Positions 36,038-46,465 of a DNA stretch of 64,000 nt are shown here, one piece after another; position 1 is the stretch's first letter; each line of letters opens with the position of its first letter. The position numbers were made by a program, and so were the translations under genes. This stretch comes from Bradyrhizobium guangdongense (GTDB taxonomy: Bacteria; Pseudomonadota; Alphaproteobacteria; Rhizobiales; Xanthobacteraceae), in the NCBI RefSeq assembly GCF_004114975.1, contig NZ_CP030051.1, positions 7,095,501-7,159,500 of the forward strand, written 5' to 3'. The notes under the pieces are model-generated. The model saw only the letters and a program-made list of their open reading frames with translations, was not told where the DNA came from and searched no databases.

Positions 36038-37696
36038 ATGGCTGAGCAGGCGGACGTCATTGTCGTCGGCGGAGGACTATCGGGACTGGTGGCGGCGACC
36101 GAGATCGCCGATGCCGGCAAGCGCGTCATCGTCCTCGACCAGGAAGGCGAGCAATCGCTCGGTGGCCAGGCGTTCTGGTCGTTCGGTGGATTGTTTCTGG
36201 TCGATTCGCCGGAGCAGCGCCGGCTCGGCATCAAGGACTCCTTCGAGCTTGCGATGCAGGACTGGCTCGGCACCGCCGGCTTCGACCGCGAGGAGGATGT
36301 CTGGCCGCGCAAATGGGCCGAGGCCTATGTCGCGTTCGCCGCCGGCGAGAAGCGCGACTGGCTGCGTGCGATGGGCCATCGCATCTTCCCGGTGGTCGGC
36401 TGGGCCGAGCGCGGCGGCTATGATGCGATGGGCCACGGCAATTCGGTGCCGCGCTTTCACGTCACCTGGGGCACTGGCCCCGGCATCGTCGAGCCGTTCG
36501 AGCGCCGCGCGCGCGAGGCCGCCAAGAGCGGCCGGTTGACCTTCAAGTTTCGCCATCGTGTCGATGCGCTCTCGATCACTGACGGGACCGTGGACGGCGT
36601 CAGCGGCGCGATCCTCGCACCCGATAATGTCGAGCGCGGCAAGAGTTCGTCGCGCGACGTCGTCGGCGAGTTCGCGCTGAAGGCGCAGGCCGTGATCGTG
36701 GCCTCCGGCGGGATCGGCGGCAACCACGATCTGGTGCGGGCGAACTGGCCGAAGCGGCTGGGCGAGCCGCCGAAATTCATGATCTCCGGCGTGCCCGAGC
36801 ACGTCGACGGCCGCATGATCGGCATCACCGAGACATCAGGCGCGCGGCTGATCAACCGCGACCGCATGTGGCACTATGTCGAGGGCATCAAGAACTGGTC
36901 GCCGATCTGGCCGCGCCACGGCATCCGCATCCTGCCCGGCCCCTCCTCGATGTGGTTCGACGCCACGGGCAAGCGATTGCCGGCTCCGCTCTTCCCGGGA
37001 TCGGACACGCTCGGCCAGCTCAAATACATCATGTCGACAGGCCATGATTATTCCTGGTTCATCCTGACCCAGGCCATCATCAAGAAGGAGTTCGCGCTGT
37101 CGGGCTCCGAGCAGAATCCGGACCTGACAGGGAAAAGCTGGCGCATGACCTTGCGCCGCGCCACCAACAAGGGCGCGCCGGCGCCCGTGGAGGCGTTCAA
37201 GAGCCATGGTGTCGACTTCATCGTGCGCGACAGGATCGAGGACCTCGTCGCGGCCATGAACAAGCTCGCCGGCAACGATCTGCTCAAGCTCGACGAGATC
37301 AAGATGCAGATCGAGGCGCGCGACCGCGAGATCGCCAACCCCTACGTCAAGGATGCGCAGGTGATGAACATCCACAATGCGCGCCGTTACATCGGCGACA
37401 AACTGATCCGCACGGCCGCGCCGCACCGCATTCTCGATCCCGCGCAGGGGCCGCTGATCGCGGTCAAGCTCAACATCCTCACGCGCAAGACGCTCGGCGG
37501 CTTCGAGACCGATCTCGACTCGCGCGTGTTCGGCAGCGAAGGGCAGATCATTCCCGGGCTCTATGCCGTCGGCGAAGCCGCGGGCTTCGGCGGCGGCGGC
37601 ATGCACGGCTATCGCTCGCTGGAGGGCACCTTCCTCGGCGGCTGCCTGTTCTCGGGCCGCAATGCCGGACGCGCTGCGGCGAAAGCGGTGGGGTAG
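36038..37696 (+). CDS. FAD-binding dehydrogenase (fumarate reductase/3-ketosteroid dehydrogenase-like)
   Basis: 552 aa flavoprotein: dinucleotide-binding VIVVGGGLSGLVAATEIADAG at the N-terminus, GQAFWSFGGLF, and the C-terminal FAD-closing segment GLYAVGEAAGFGGGGMHGYRSLEGTFLGGC. The architecture is that of the FAD_binding_2 family used on steroids or unsaturated acids; the true substrate is not visible. The ATG at 36038 follows AGGGGGG. It appears monocistronic. Confidence 0.9.
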   Translation: MAEQADVIVVGGGLSGLVAATEIADAGKRVIVLDQEGEQSLGGQAFWSFGGLFLVDSPEQRRLGIKDSFELAMQDWLGTAGFDREEDVWPRKWAEAYVAFAAGEKRDWLRAMGHRIFPVVGWAERGGYDAMGHGNSVPRFHVTWGTGPGIVEPFERRAREAAKSGRLTFKFRHRVDALSITDGTVDGVSGAILAPDNVERGKSSSRDVVGEFALKAQAVIVASGGIGGNHDLVRANWPKRLGEPPKFMISGVPEHVDGRMIGITETSGARLINRDRMWHYVEGIKNWSPIWPRHGIRILPGPSSMWFDATGKRLPAPLFPGSDTLGQLKYIMSTGHDYSWFILTQAIIKKEFALSGSEQNPDLTGKSWRMTLRRATNKGAPAPVEAFKSHGVDFIVRDRIEDLVAAMNKLAGNDLLKLDEIKMQIEARDREIANPYVKDAQVMNIHNARRYIGDKLIRTAAPHRILDPAQGPLIAVKLNILTRKTLGGFETDLDSRVFGSEGQIIPGLYAVGEAAGFGGGGMHGYRSLEGTFLGGCLFSGRNAGRAAAKAVG

Positions 37697-37858
37697 TGGC
37701 GGGTGAGCACGGAAGACGATTTGGACTTCAGCCGGCCTGGTTGCTCGCATGCATTGTCGTTCATGCATGCGTGGACGGCAAAGCCTGCATGGCCGGGGTG
37801 GCTCGCCGCGGGGGGCTGCGCTAGACAGGGCCGCCATTCCCCGAAGGAGATTCCGTAA

Positions 37859-38209
37859 ATGAGCATTCAGCGTTTTGAGACCGGCCCGCGCATGAGCCAG
37901 GTCGTCGTGCACGGCAACACCGTCTATCTCGCCGGCGTCGTCGCCAGCAACGCGGCCGGCGAAAGCGTGACCAAGCAGACCCAGGACATCCTGAAGACCA
38001 TCGACGGCCACCTCGCCAAGGCCGGCACCGACAAGTCGAAGCTGCTGTCCGCCACCATCTACATCACCGACATGAAGACGTTCCAGGAAATGAACGCCGT
38101 GTGGGACGGCTGGGTCTCGCCCGGCAATACCCCGGCCCGCGCCACCGTCGAAGCCAAGCTGGCGGCGCCGCAATACACCGTCGAGATCATGGTGATCGCG
38201 GCGAAGTAA
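37859..38209 (+). CDS. RidA/YjgF-family protein
   Basis: 116 aa. RidA-type proteins deaminate reactive enamines and imines made by PLP enzymes. The chain length and YLAGVVASNAAGESVTKQTQDILKTID, LLSATIYITDMKTF and NTPARATVEAKLAAP fit, including the Arg that binds the substrate carboxylate. The ATG at 37859 is preceded by AAGGAG. It is monocistronic. Confidence 0.93.
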   Translation: MSIQRFETGPRMSQVVVHGNTVYLAGVVASNAAGESVTKQTQDILKTIDGHLAKAGTDKSKLLSATIYITDMKTFQEMNAVWDGWVSPGNTPARATVEAKLAAPQYTVEIMVIAAK

Positions 38210-38363
38210 TTCGCGCCGTCATTCTGCATGCTGCCGGAGCGCGATGAGACCATCATCGCGCTCCATCTTTTTAGGCAACCATGATCTCCGAGGTAATCGA
38301 TCCTCGCCCGCGAACCTTCGATAGTTGCGACAGCCGACCACGGCGCCATCGAAGGAGAGCACC

Positions 38364-38729
38364 ATGACCGACCATGTCACCATCGCCCGCCGCTATATCG
38401 ATCTCTGGAACGAGCGCGCGCAAAATCGCCGCCGCGAATTTCTCAGCGAGTTCTGGACCACGGATGCGAGCTATGTCGACCCGCTGATGAAGGGCGACGG
38501 CCGAGACGGCATCGATGCCTTGATCGCAGGCGTGCAGAAGCGCTTTCCGGACTTCAGGTTCAGGCTGATCGGTGAGCCCAACGGCTACGGCGACCACGTC
38601 CGCTTCTCGTGGGGCCTTGGCCCCGACGGCATCGACAGCCCGATCAAGGGGACTGATTTCGCCGTGCTGAAGGACGGGCGGATCAGAAGCATCACGGGAT
38701 TTCTGGACCAGGTGCCCGCGGGGGCGTGA
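38364..38729 (+). CDS. NTF2/SnoaL-like protein
   Basis: 121 aa with the SnoaL pattern: IARRYIDLWNERAQNRRREFL, DASYVDPLMKGDGRDGIDALI, FPDFRFRLIGEP, and a closing GTDFAVLKDGRIRSITGFLD. It is probably a small-ligand isomerase or binding protein. The ATG at 38364 has GAAGGAG upstream. Convergent with the sugar operon, it is separated from it by a hairpin. Confidence 0.85.
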   Translation: MTDHVTIARRYIDLWNERAQNRRREFLSEFWTTDASYVDPLMKGDGRDGIDALIAGVQKRFPDFRFRLIGEPNGYGDHVRFSWGLGPDGIDSPIKGTDFAVLKDGRIRSITGFLDQVPAGA

Positions 38730-38756
38730 GGCACGAGGGCGACCACAAACTCGATC

Positions 38757-38782
38757 GTCGTCCCGGCGGAGGCCGGGACGAC
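38757..38782. terminator. Hairpin between convergent genes
   Basis: A perfect 11-bp stem (GTCGTCCCGGC/GCCGGGACGAC, 4-nt loop) lies between the convergent SnoaL-like and amidohydrolase genes. It probably serves as a bidirectional terminator and resembles the rhizobial repeat hairpins. Confidence 0.6.
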
Positions 38783-38799
38783 TACGTGGAGCGCGCAGC

Positions 38800-39645
38800 C
38801 TAACCCGCCAGCCGATACGCGGCCTTCGCGTTCACGCCAAACGCCTTCTCGCGTACGCTCGCGCCCAGCTTCGCCAGACACGTCTCCAGCGCGCTCTTGA
38901 TCTCGCCGTAGCTGCCCGCGAGCAGGCACACCGGCCAGTCGGAGCCGAAGATCAGGCGGTTCTCGCCGAAGCAATTCGCGACATGCCGGACGAAGGGAAA
39001 CAGCCGCTCCGCATCCCAATCGCTCCATTTCGCTTCCGTCGCGAGGCCCGAGACCTTGCACCAGACGTTGCCGCATGCCGCAACCGCCGCGATGCGGTCG
39101 GCCCATTCGGCGCTGCCCCCGTCCGCAATCGGCGGCTTTGCCGAATGGTCGAGCACGAAGCGGGCTTGCGGAAACGCTTTCGCGGTCGCAATCGCCGCTG
39201 GCAGCTCTCGGGTGCGGACGAGGAAGTCGTAGGCGAGATCGCGGGCGAACAACGCCGCAAGCCCGCGCTGGACGTCGGCACGCAGCAGCCAGTCGGGATC
39301 GGCCTCATCGTGAACCTGGTGACGGATACCGACCAGCTTTGCGCCGCCGGGCAGTGCACGCAGGCGATCGAGCGTGTCACCAAGCTTGGCATCGGTCAGG
39401 TCGGCCCAGCCGACGACGCCGATGACGGAGGGCGTAGCATGCGCGACGGCCAAGAATTCCTCGGTCTCCGCGACCGAGGAGCGGCATTGCACCACGATGC
39501 TGGCATCGATGCCGTTCGCCTCCAGCAATGGCGCGAGATCGGCGGGGCCGAAGGGGCGGCGGATCGGCGCGAGCTCGGGGCCGTTCATCCAGGGATAGCA
39601 GGCGTGCGCAGGATCCCAGAAATGCTGGTGGGCGTCGATGATCAC
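38800..39645 (-). CDS. Amidohydrolase family lactonase (L-fuconolactonase-like)
   Basis: 281 aa TIM-barrel hydrolase of the amidohydrolase 2 group: metal motif IIDAHQHFWDP at the N-terminus, FVLDHSAKPP in the middle, and the terminal Asp in LIFGSDWPVCLL. Relatives open sugar lactones such as fuconolactone. The start is GTG at 39645, just after the aldo-keto reductase stop. Being last in an operon with a sugar dehydrogenase, it most likely hydrolyses the lactone that enzyme makes. Confidence 0.88.
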   Translation of the reverse strand: MIIDAHQHFWDPAHACYPWMNGPELAPIRRPFGPADLAPLLEANGIDASIVVQCRSSVAETEEFLAVAHATPSVIGVVGWADLTDAKLGDTLDRLRALPGGAKLVGIRHQVHDEADPDWLLRADVQRGLAALFARDLAYDFLVRTRELPAAIATAKAFPQARFVLDHSAKPPIADGGSAEWADRIAAVAACGNVWCKVSGLATEAKWSDWDAERLFPFVRHVANCFGENRLIFGSDWPVCLLAGSYGEIKSALETCLAKLGASVREKAFGVNAKAAYRLAG

Positions 39646-39648
39646 GGC

Positions 39649-40626
39649 TCACGCTCCGCCGGGCAGCGGCGCCCGCGCGTCGACGAGACCACGCGCGCGC
39701 AGCTCCTGCCAGAAGGCTTGCGGCACCTTGCGCTCCGACATCGCGATGTTGTCGGCGACCTCGGCGGCGTTGCGCGCCCCCATCACCGCGACCGTCACCG
39801 CAGGATGAGCCATGCAGAACTGGAGTGCGGCAGCCTTCAGTTCGGTGCCGTGCTTGCGGCAGAGTTCATCGAGCGCGAGCGCGCGCCCGACCAGCGCCGG
39901 ATCGGCATCCTCATAGTTGAACTTCGCGCCCATATGCGGATTCGCCAGGATGCCGCTGTTGTAGATGCCGCCGAGCAGGATACCGATGTTCTTCGCCGTG
40001 CAGACCGGAAACAGCGCGTCGAGCGCGCCCTGGTCGAGCAGCGTGTAGCGGCCAGCGAGCAGGAAACAGTCGACCGGCACGGCTTCAGCGAAGCGAACCA
40101 GCATCTCCGACTGATTCATGCCGGCACCGATCGCCTTGATCGTGCCGTCGGCGCGCAGCCGCTCCAGCGCGCGGAAGGCGCCACCCACGGCTTCGTCATA
40201 ATGATCATCGGGATCGTGCACGAGCAGGACATCGACGCGGTCGAGCCCGAGCCTGACCAGGCTCTCCTCCACCGACCGCATCACGCCGTCATGGCTGAAA
40301 TCGAAGACCGGCCGCTCACGCGGCGTGCCCTTGTAGTGATCATCCTCCACCGCCGCGCCATCAGGCACGCGCAACAGGCGACCGACCTTGGTCGAGATCG
40401 CATAGGACTCCCGCGGCTGCCGCCGCAGGAAGGCGCCCAGCCGCCGTTCCGCGAGGCCAAAGCCGTAGAGCGGCGCGGTGTCGTAGAAACGGATGCCGGC
40501 CGACCAGCCGGCTGCAAGCGTTGCTTCCGCGTCGGCGTCGCTGACGGGGCTGAACAATCCGCCGAGCGGGGCGGAACCGAGACCGATTGCGGTGACGTCG
40601 AGGGAGCCCAATCGCGTACGTTTCAT
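39649..40626 (-). CDS. Aldo-keto reductase (L-fucose/D-threo-aldose dehydrogenase-like)
   Basis: 325 aa of the AKR fold: LGLGSAPLGG-like start, IRFYDTAPLYGFGLAERRLG (catalytic Asp and Tyr), STKVGR (Lys) and LLVHDPDDH (His). The sequence style is that of D-threo-aldose 1-dehydrogenases, which oxidise sugars to lactones. The ATG at 40626 follows GGAACAAG. Its stop lies 4 nt before the lactonase gene. A stem-loop separates it from the binding-protein gene upstream. Confidence 0.9.
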   Translation of the reverse strand: MKRTRLGSLDVTAIGLGSAPLGGLFSPVSDADAEATLAAGWSAGIRFYDTAPLYGFGLAERRLGAFLRRQPRESYAISTKVGRLLRVPDGAAVEDDHYKGTPRERPVFDFSHDGVMRSVEESLVRLGLDRVDVLLVHDPDDHYDEAVGGAFRALERLRADGTIKAIGAGMNQSEMLVRFAEAVPVDCFLLAGRYTLLDQGALDALFPVCTAKNIGILLGGIYNSGILANPHMGAKFNYEDADPALVGRALALDELCRKHGTELKAAALQFCMAHPAVTVAVMGARNAAEVADNIAMSERKVPQAFWQELRARGLVDARAPLPGGA

Positions 40627-40654
40627 TCTTCTTGTTCCTTCCCAACGCGAGTAT

Positions 40655-40687
40655 CTCTCCCGCTTGCGGAGGCTGCAAGCGGGAGAG
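40655..40687 (-). promoter_or_regulatory. Intercistronic stem-loop after the sugar-binding-protein gene
   Basis: A perfect 13-bp stem (CTCTCCCGCTTGC/GCAAGCGGGAGAG, 7-nt loop) sits between the binding-protein stop and the AKR start. Such structures often protect binding-protein mRNA or attenuate downstream genes; here it also belongs to the window's GC-rich hairpin family. Confidence 0.55.
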
Positions 40688-40732
40688 AGCAACAGGAGTG
40701 CGGGGCTGGCAGCACTCCTGTTGGAGCATCCG

Positions 40733-41665
40733 CTACTTCAACATCTGCGCGACGTTGTCCTTGGTCACGAGATCAAGGCCGGTGTAGACGATTTCCGGCA
40801 CCTTCTCGCCCTTCTTGATGGCGAGCAGCGTATCCATCGCCTTCTCGCCCATCTCGAACGGACGTTGACCGACCAGCGCATTGGCGTAGCCATCGCGCAG
40901 CAGCTCGAGCTGCATCTTCAGCGTATCGGCGACGACGAGGGTGAACTTGCCGCTGTCGATATCCTTCTTGTACCTGCTGGCGAAGGCCTTGAAGCCCTCG
41001 GGCGCGAACATCGGCCAGCCGCCGACGGGAACGATCGCGGCGAGGTCGGGCGTCGCGGTGCGCAGATCGGTCATCTGCTGCACGGCGAGCGCGGGATCGT
41101 CGTTGCAGAAGGTCGGCGAACCCGAGACCTCGGTCCATTTCGAGCCTTTCAGCGCCTCGCGGACGCCATCGACACGCTCGGCGAGGTTCTTGGCGCCGGG
41201 ACCACCGGAAACCATGGCGTATTTGCCTCCGTCGGGACGGAGCTTGAGCAATTGCTTGCCGAGCGCGAGGCCGAATTCCTTGTTGTTGGTGCCGATATAG
41301 GCGATGCGCTTGGAGCCTGGCGCGTCCGCATCGAAGGTGATGACGGGGATGCCGGCGGCTGACGCCGCCTCGATCGACTTGGTCATGGCGGCAACGTCGG
41401 CTACCGAGATCGCAAGTCCGTCGACCTTCTGGGTGACGAAGTCCTGGATGATCTGAGCCTGCGTCGCCGGCTCATGCTCGACCGGACCCTTGTAGATGCA
41501 CTCGATGTTGCCAAGCTCCTTGGCGCGCTTCTCGCAGCCGTCGCGTGCGAAGTCGAAGAACGGATTGTTCATCGCCTTCGGCACGATCACGAAACGGTAG
41601 TTCGCGGCAAGTGCCGGCGTCGCCATCATCGCCACCGCGATGCCGGCAAGAAGAATTTTCCTCAT
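40733..41665 (-). CDS. Sugar ABC transporter substrate-binding protein
   Basis: 310 aa, periplasmic-binding family 4 (RbsB/XylF-like). The signal peptide RKILLAGIAVAMMATPALA-A is followed by YRFVIVPKAMNNPFFDFARDGCEKRA and VDGLAISVADVAAMTKSIEAA, IPVITFDADAPGSKRIAYIGT. The start is ATG at 41665 with GGAGGAG 3-6 nt upstream; ATG four codons earlier is possible. With the permease and ATPase upstream in the operon it forms a complete pentose-type importer. Confidence 0.93.
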   Translation of the reverse strand: MRKILLAGIAVAMMATPALAANYRFVIVPKAMNNPFFDFARDGCEKRAKELGNIECIYKGPVEHEPATQAQIIQDFVTQKVDGLAISVADVAAMTKSIEAASAAGIPVITFDADAPGSKRIAYIGTNNKEFGLALGKQLLKLRPDGGKYAMVSGGPGAKNLAERVDGVREALKGSKWTEVSGSPTFCNDDPALAVQQMTDLRTATPDLAAIVPVGGWPMFAPEGFKAFASRYKKDIDSGKFTLVVADTLKMQLELLRDGYANALVGQRPFEMGEKAMDTLLAIKKGEKVPEIVYTGLDLVTKDNVAQMLK

Positions 41666-41761
41666 GGTCTCCTCCACCCTTGTTTGGCGCCTATCCTCTG
41701 AAAGATTCGTCCGGGAAGCGGACAGGCAGGATTTTCGTTGCCTTCCCGTAACGACGTCACG

Positions 41762-42843
41762 TCAAATCATCCGCGAACGGATACGGTCGACCAGCACGGC
41801 CAGGATGATGATCACGCCCACCAGCGCCTGCTGCCAGTAGGAAGAGACCTGCGCCAGCACGAGGCCGTTGCGGATGACTTCCAGCAGCACGCAGCCCACG
41901 ATGGCCCCGAGCGGACCACCGATGCCGCCGGCGAGGTTCGCGCCGCCGATCACGGCGGCCGCGATCACGTTGAGCTCGTAGGAGGTCGCCATGTTGGCCG
42001 GCGCGGAGCCGAGCCAGCCGGAGATGATGATCCCCTGCAGGCCGGCGGCAAGCGCGCAGATCACATAGACCTCGATCTTCACCCGCACGACCGGAATGCC
42101 GGTGAGTTCCGCTGCCTTCTCGTTGCCGCCGAGCGCGAAGACATGGCGACCGAACGAGGTGTGATGCAGCACCACGGCCATCACCAGCGCGAGGATCACC
42201 AGATAGATGAAGGGAACGGGCACGCCGAGCACGTCGCCCGATGTCAGCGCATAGAAATAGTCGGCATCGGGCCCGCCCGGAAAACTGCCACGGCCGTTGG
42301 TGACGACATAGCAGAGGCCACGCACGATCGAGAGCATGCCGAGCGTGGTGACGAAGGGCGACAGCCCCAGCATTGCGATGCAGAAGCCGTTGACCAGACC
42401 GACGATCAAGGCGACGACAAGTCCCGCCAGCACCGAGACCAGCAGGATCAGGCCCGGAACGTTGGCGAGCACGGTTTTGCCGTCAGCTGCCATATGAACG
42501 AACAACGAGGCGCCGAACCCGCCGGGCGTCGAAAGCTCGGTCATCACCATCGAGGTGATGATCGCGGAGAAACACATCATCGATCCCACGGAGAGATCGA
42601 TCCCGCCGGTGATGATGACGAAGGTGACGCCGAGGGTCGCGATCGCGACGAAGGAAAAGTTCTTCGCCACGTTCTGCATATTGCCTTCGGTGAAGAAATA
42701 GGGGCTCGCGAAGTGCATGACGACGAGCAGCACCGCCAGCGCCAGCAGCACATAGCCGGTCTGGGAGGCGAAGATGCCACGCTGCCACCATTTGCTCTTG
42801 CCGACGTTGGAGAACGTGACGGGAGATTCCATGGGCATGGCCA

Positions 42844-42844
<1 letters not shown>
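41762..42844 (-). CDS. Sugar ABC transporter permease (RbsC/XylH-like)
   Basis: 360 aa with about ten membrane helices. Family segments are FVIITGGIDLSVGSMM and LSPFVTTLGMLSIVRGLCYVV, typical of BPD_transp_2 sugar permeases. The ATG overlaps the ATPase stop (TGATG), so it is translationally coupled. In-frame ATGs two and four codons later are alternatives. Confidence 0.93.
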
Positions 42845-43602
<758 letters not shown>

Positions 43603-43614
43603 CAGCAACCTCGC

Positions 43615-44937
43615 TCAGACGTAGCGATTGACGAGTGATTCCAGATATTCCTGCCGCCCCGAGCGCGGTTGCGGGTCGAAGCCCGGCTCCTGCGCGCGAT
43701 CGGCGAGATCGGCGAGCGAACGCTGGCCGCCGAGGATGGCTCGGCCTTCCGGGCCGGCCCATCCCTCGTAACGCTTGACCAACGGTCCGGTGAGGGCACC
43801 GGCATCGAGGATGTCGGCGGCGGCGAGGAACGCCCGCGCGCAGGCATCCATCGAGCCGACATGGGCATGGAGGAGGTCATCGGGATCGATCGACTGGCGG
43901 CGGATTTTTGCGTCGAAATTGAGCCCGCCCGAGGTGAAGCCGCCGCGGTTCAGGATCTCGTGGAACACCAGCGCCAGCTCGGGAACATTCATCGCAAACT
44001 GGTCGGTGTCCCAGCCGAGCAGATCGTCGCCGCGGTTGATGTCGAGCGAGCCGAACACGCCGAGCGCCTCGGCCAGCGCGACCTCGTGATGGAAGGAGTG
44101 GCCGGCGAGAATGGCGTGGTTCTGCTCGATGTTGAGCTTGACGTCTTTGAGCAAATCGTAGCGCGCCAGGAAGCCGTAGCAGGTGGCGACGTCGAAATCA
44201 TATTGGTGCTTGGTCGGCTCTTTCGGCTTCGGCTCGATCAGGATCGGCCCCTTGAAACCGATCTTGTGCTTGTGCTCGACCACCAGCGACACGAAGCGGC
44301 CGAGCTGATCGAGCTCGCGCTTGAGATCGGTGTTGAGCAGCGTCTCGTAGCCCTCGCGGCCGCCCCAGAGCACGTAGTTCTGGCCGCCAAGCCTATGCGT
44401 CACCTCCAGGGCGGCACGAACCTGTCCGGCAGCATAGGTAAAGATATCGGGGTCCGGATTGGTCGCCGCACCGGCCATGTAGCGGCGGTGCGTGAACAGG
44501 TTCGCGGTGCCCCAGAGCAGACGCACCTTGGCTGAGGCCATCTTCGTTTCGAACAGATCGGCGATCGCGTTGAGATTGGCGACGGATTCGCGGAGCGAAT
44601 TGCCTTCCGGCGCCGCGTCGACGTCGTGGAAGGTGAAGAAGGGCACATCGAGCAGGCGGAACAGCTCGAAGGCGACATCCGCCTTGGCGCGCGCCATCGC
44701 CATCGGATCCGAGCCGTGGTGCCAGGGCCGCAGGAACGTCTCGCCGCCGAACGGGTCGCCGCCCGGCCAGCACAGCGAATGCCAGTAGCAGACCGCGAAG
44801 CGCAGGTGGTCCTCGAGCCTGCGGCCGTGAACCATGCGGTCCTTGTCGTACCAGCGAAAGGCGAGCGCATTTTCCACATCCTGTCCGGCAAAGGCGACAG
44901 GCGTGCTTGCATCGAAGAATTTGGCTGGCGCGTTCAC
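43615..44937 (-). CDS. xylA: Xylose isomerase
   Basis: 440 aa, converting D-xylose to D-xylulose. Characteristic segments are [52 protein letters not shown] and [16 protein letters not shown], holding the catalytic His and metal carboxylates. The length fits the class II enzymes. It starts with GTG at 44937, immediately after the xylB stop, giving tight coupling of the two catabolic steps. Confidence 0.97.
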   Translation of the reverse strand: MNAPAKFFDASTPVAFAGQDVENALAFRWYDKDRMVHGRRLEDHLRFAVCYWHSLCWPGGDPFGGETFLRPWHHGSDPMAMARAKADVAFELFRLLDVPFFTFHDVDAAPEGNSLRESVANLNAIADLFETKMASAKVRLLWGTANLFTHRRYMAGAATNPDPDIFTYAAGQVRAALEVTHRLGGQNYVLWGGREGYETLLNTDLKRELDQLGRFVSLVVEHKHKIGFKGPILIEPKPKEPTKHQYDFDVATCYGFLARYDLLKDVKLNIEQNHAILAGHSFHHEVALAEALGVFGSLDINRGDDLLGWDTDQFAMNVPELALVFHEILNRGGFTSGGLNFDAKIRRQSIDPDDLLHAHVGSMDACARAFLAAADILDAGALTGPLVKRYEGWAGPEGRAILGGQRSLADLADRAQEPGFDPQPRSGRQEYLESLVNRYV

Positions 44938-46392
44938 TTAAAGAGTCTCCTTCAATGCGGGATAGAGTTTGCGCCAGCTGCGATAGGCCTCGTCATAGGC
45001 GGACGCAGCGGATGCGCGAGGCGTGAAACTGGCGAGCCGTCGCGGACGGGCGCACACTTGCGCCGGATCTTCGCCCGTGGCGGCAAGCCGGCCGAGTCGC
45101 GCCGCGCCAAGGGCAGCGCCGACCTCGCCCTCCTCGACCCGGTGCACGGTAATGCCGAGCACATCGGCGCAAATTTGCGCCCAGAGCGGCGAGCGCGAGC
45201 CGCCGCCGACGAGATCGACTTCCGTGATCGGCCCGCTCGCCGCGCTCAGCGCCGCCAGATTGTCGCGCGCCGCGAAGGCGACGCCTTCGAGCACGGCCTG
45301 GACGATCTGGCTGCGCCCGTTCGCAGCGCGGAGGCCGACGAAGGCGCCGCTCGCGGCGGCATCGTTATGGGGGGTGCGCTCGCCGTCGAGATAGGGCAGG
45401 AATTTGACGGGGCTCGGCTCGTCGACGCGCTCGCCAAGCGGCGCCAGCAGAGCCGCGGCAGGCACCTCCATCACGCCGGCGAGCCAGGCAAGCGAAGCCG
45501 CCGCCGACAGCATCACACCCATCTGGTGCCAGAGACCCGGCAGAGCGTGGCAGAATGCGTGCACCGCCGCTTCAGGCGCTGGCGCAAAGCGATCGGTGAC
45601 GCGGAACACCACGCCGGAGGTGCCGAGCGACAGGAACGTATCGCCCGGCGCGATGGCGCCGAGGCCGATCGCACTCGCGGCGTTGTCTCCCGCGCCGCCC
45701 GCGACCACGACGTCTTTCGCCATGCCCCAACGCTGCGCGTATTCGGGCGCGAGCACGGCACTCGCGGCACGGCCCTCGACGAGGCGCGGCATGTGGTGCA
45801 GATCGAGGCCCGTGGCGTGCAGCAGCAGCGCCGACCAGCGCCGCAGACCGACATCGAGCCACAGCGTACCCGACGCGTCCGACATGTCCTCGACCATCTC
45901 GCCGGTCAGGCGATAGCGCACATAGGCTTTCGGCAGCAGCACCTTGGCGATGCGCGCGAATATCTTCGGCTCGTGCCGCGCGACCCACAGCAGCTTTGGC
46001 GCGGTGAAGCCGGGCATCGCCAGATTGCCGGCGATGGCGTGCAGCGAGGGGCAGCGGCGCTCGAGCTCGATGCACTCGGCCTGGGAGCGGCCATCGTTCC
46101 AGAGGATGGCGGGACGCAGCGGGCGCCCGTCCGCACCGAGCAGCGTCGCGCCATGCATCTGGCCCGACAGGCCGATGCCCGCCACCCGCGCGGTCTCACG
46201 CGGATGCAGCCGCGCGAGATCGTCGACCGCGCCGATCGCAGCATCGATCCAGGCATCCGGATCCTGCTCGGACCACAGCGGCGCCGGATGCGACAGCGAG
46301 AGCTCGCGCGCCGCCGTCGCGACGACCGCGCCGGCTTCGCTGACGAGCACCGCCTTCACACCTGACGTGCCGATGTCCAGTCCGAGATACAC
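44938..46392 (-). CDS. xylB: Xylulokinase
   Basis: 484 aa FGGY-family kinase that phosphorylates D-xylulose. The phosphate loop LGLDIGTSGVKAVLV is at the N-terminus; GLSGQMHGATLL, LWNDGRSQAECIELE and the C-terminal VDLVGGGSRSPLWAQI follow. The start is GTG at 46392 with AGGGAGGA just upstream; the open frame continues to 46452 without a better site. It opens the catabolic part of the operon, downstream of its LacI-family regulator. Confidence 0.95.
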   Translation of the reverse strand: MYLGLDIGTSGVKAVLVSEAGAVVATAARELSLSHPAPLWSEQDPDAWIDAAIGAVDDLARLHPRETARVAGIGLSGQMHGATLLGADGRPLRPAILWNDGRSQAECIELERRCPSLHAIAGNLAMPGFTAPKLLWVARHEPKIFARIAKVLLPKAYVRYRLTGEMVEDMSDASGTLWLDVGLRRWSALLLHATGLDLHHMPRLVEGRAASAVLAPEYAQRWGMAKDVVVAGGAGDNAASAIGLGAIAPGDTFLSLGTSGVVFRVTDRFAPAPEAAVHAFCHALPGLWHQMGVMLSAAASLAWLAGVMEVPAAALLAPLGERVDEPSPVKFLPYLDGERTPHNDAAASGAFVGLRAANGRSQIVQAVLEGVAFAARDNLAALSAASGPITEVDLVGGGSRSPLWAQICADVLGITVHRVEEGEVGAALGAARLGRLAATGEDPAQVCARPRRLASFTPRASAASAYDEAYRSWRKLYPALKETL

Positions 46393-46465
46393 TTCGTCCT
46401 CCCTTGCTGGCCCGCCCGGCGATCTCCGTCGCCTGTTCCGCGGACCGTCCACTTCCTCGTCGCCG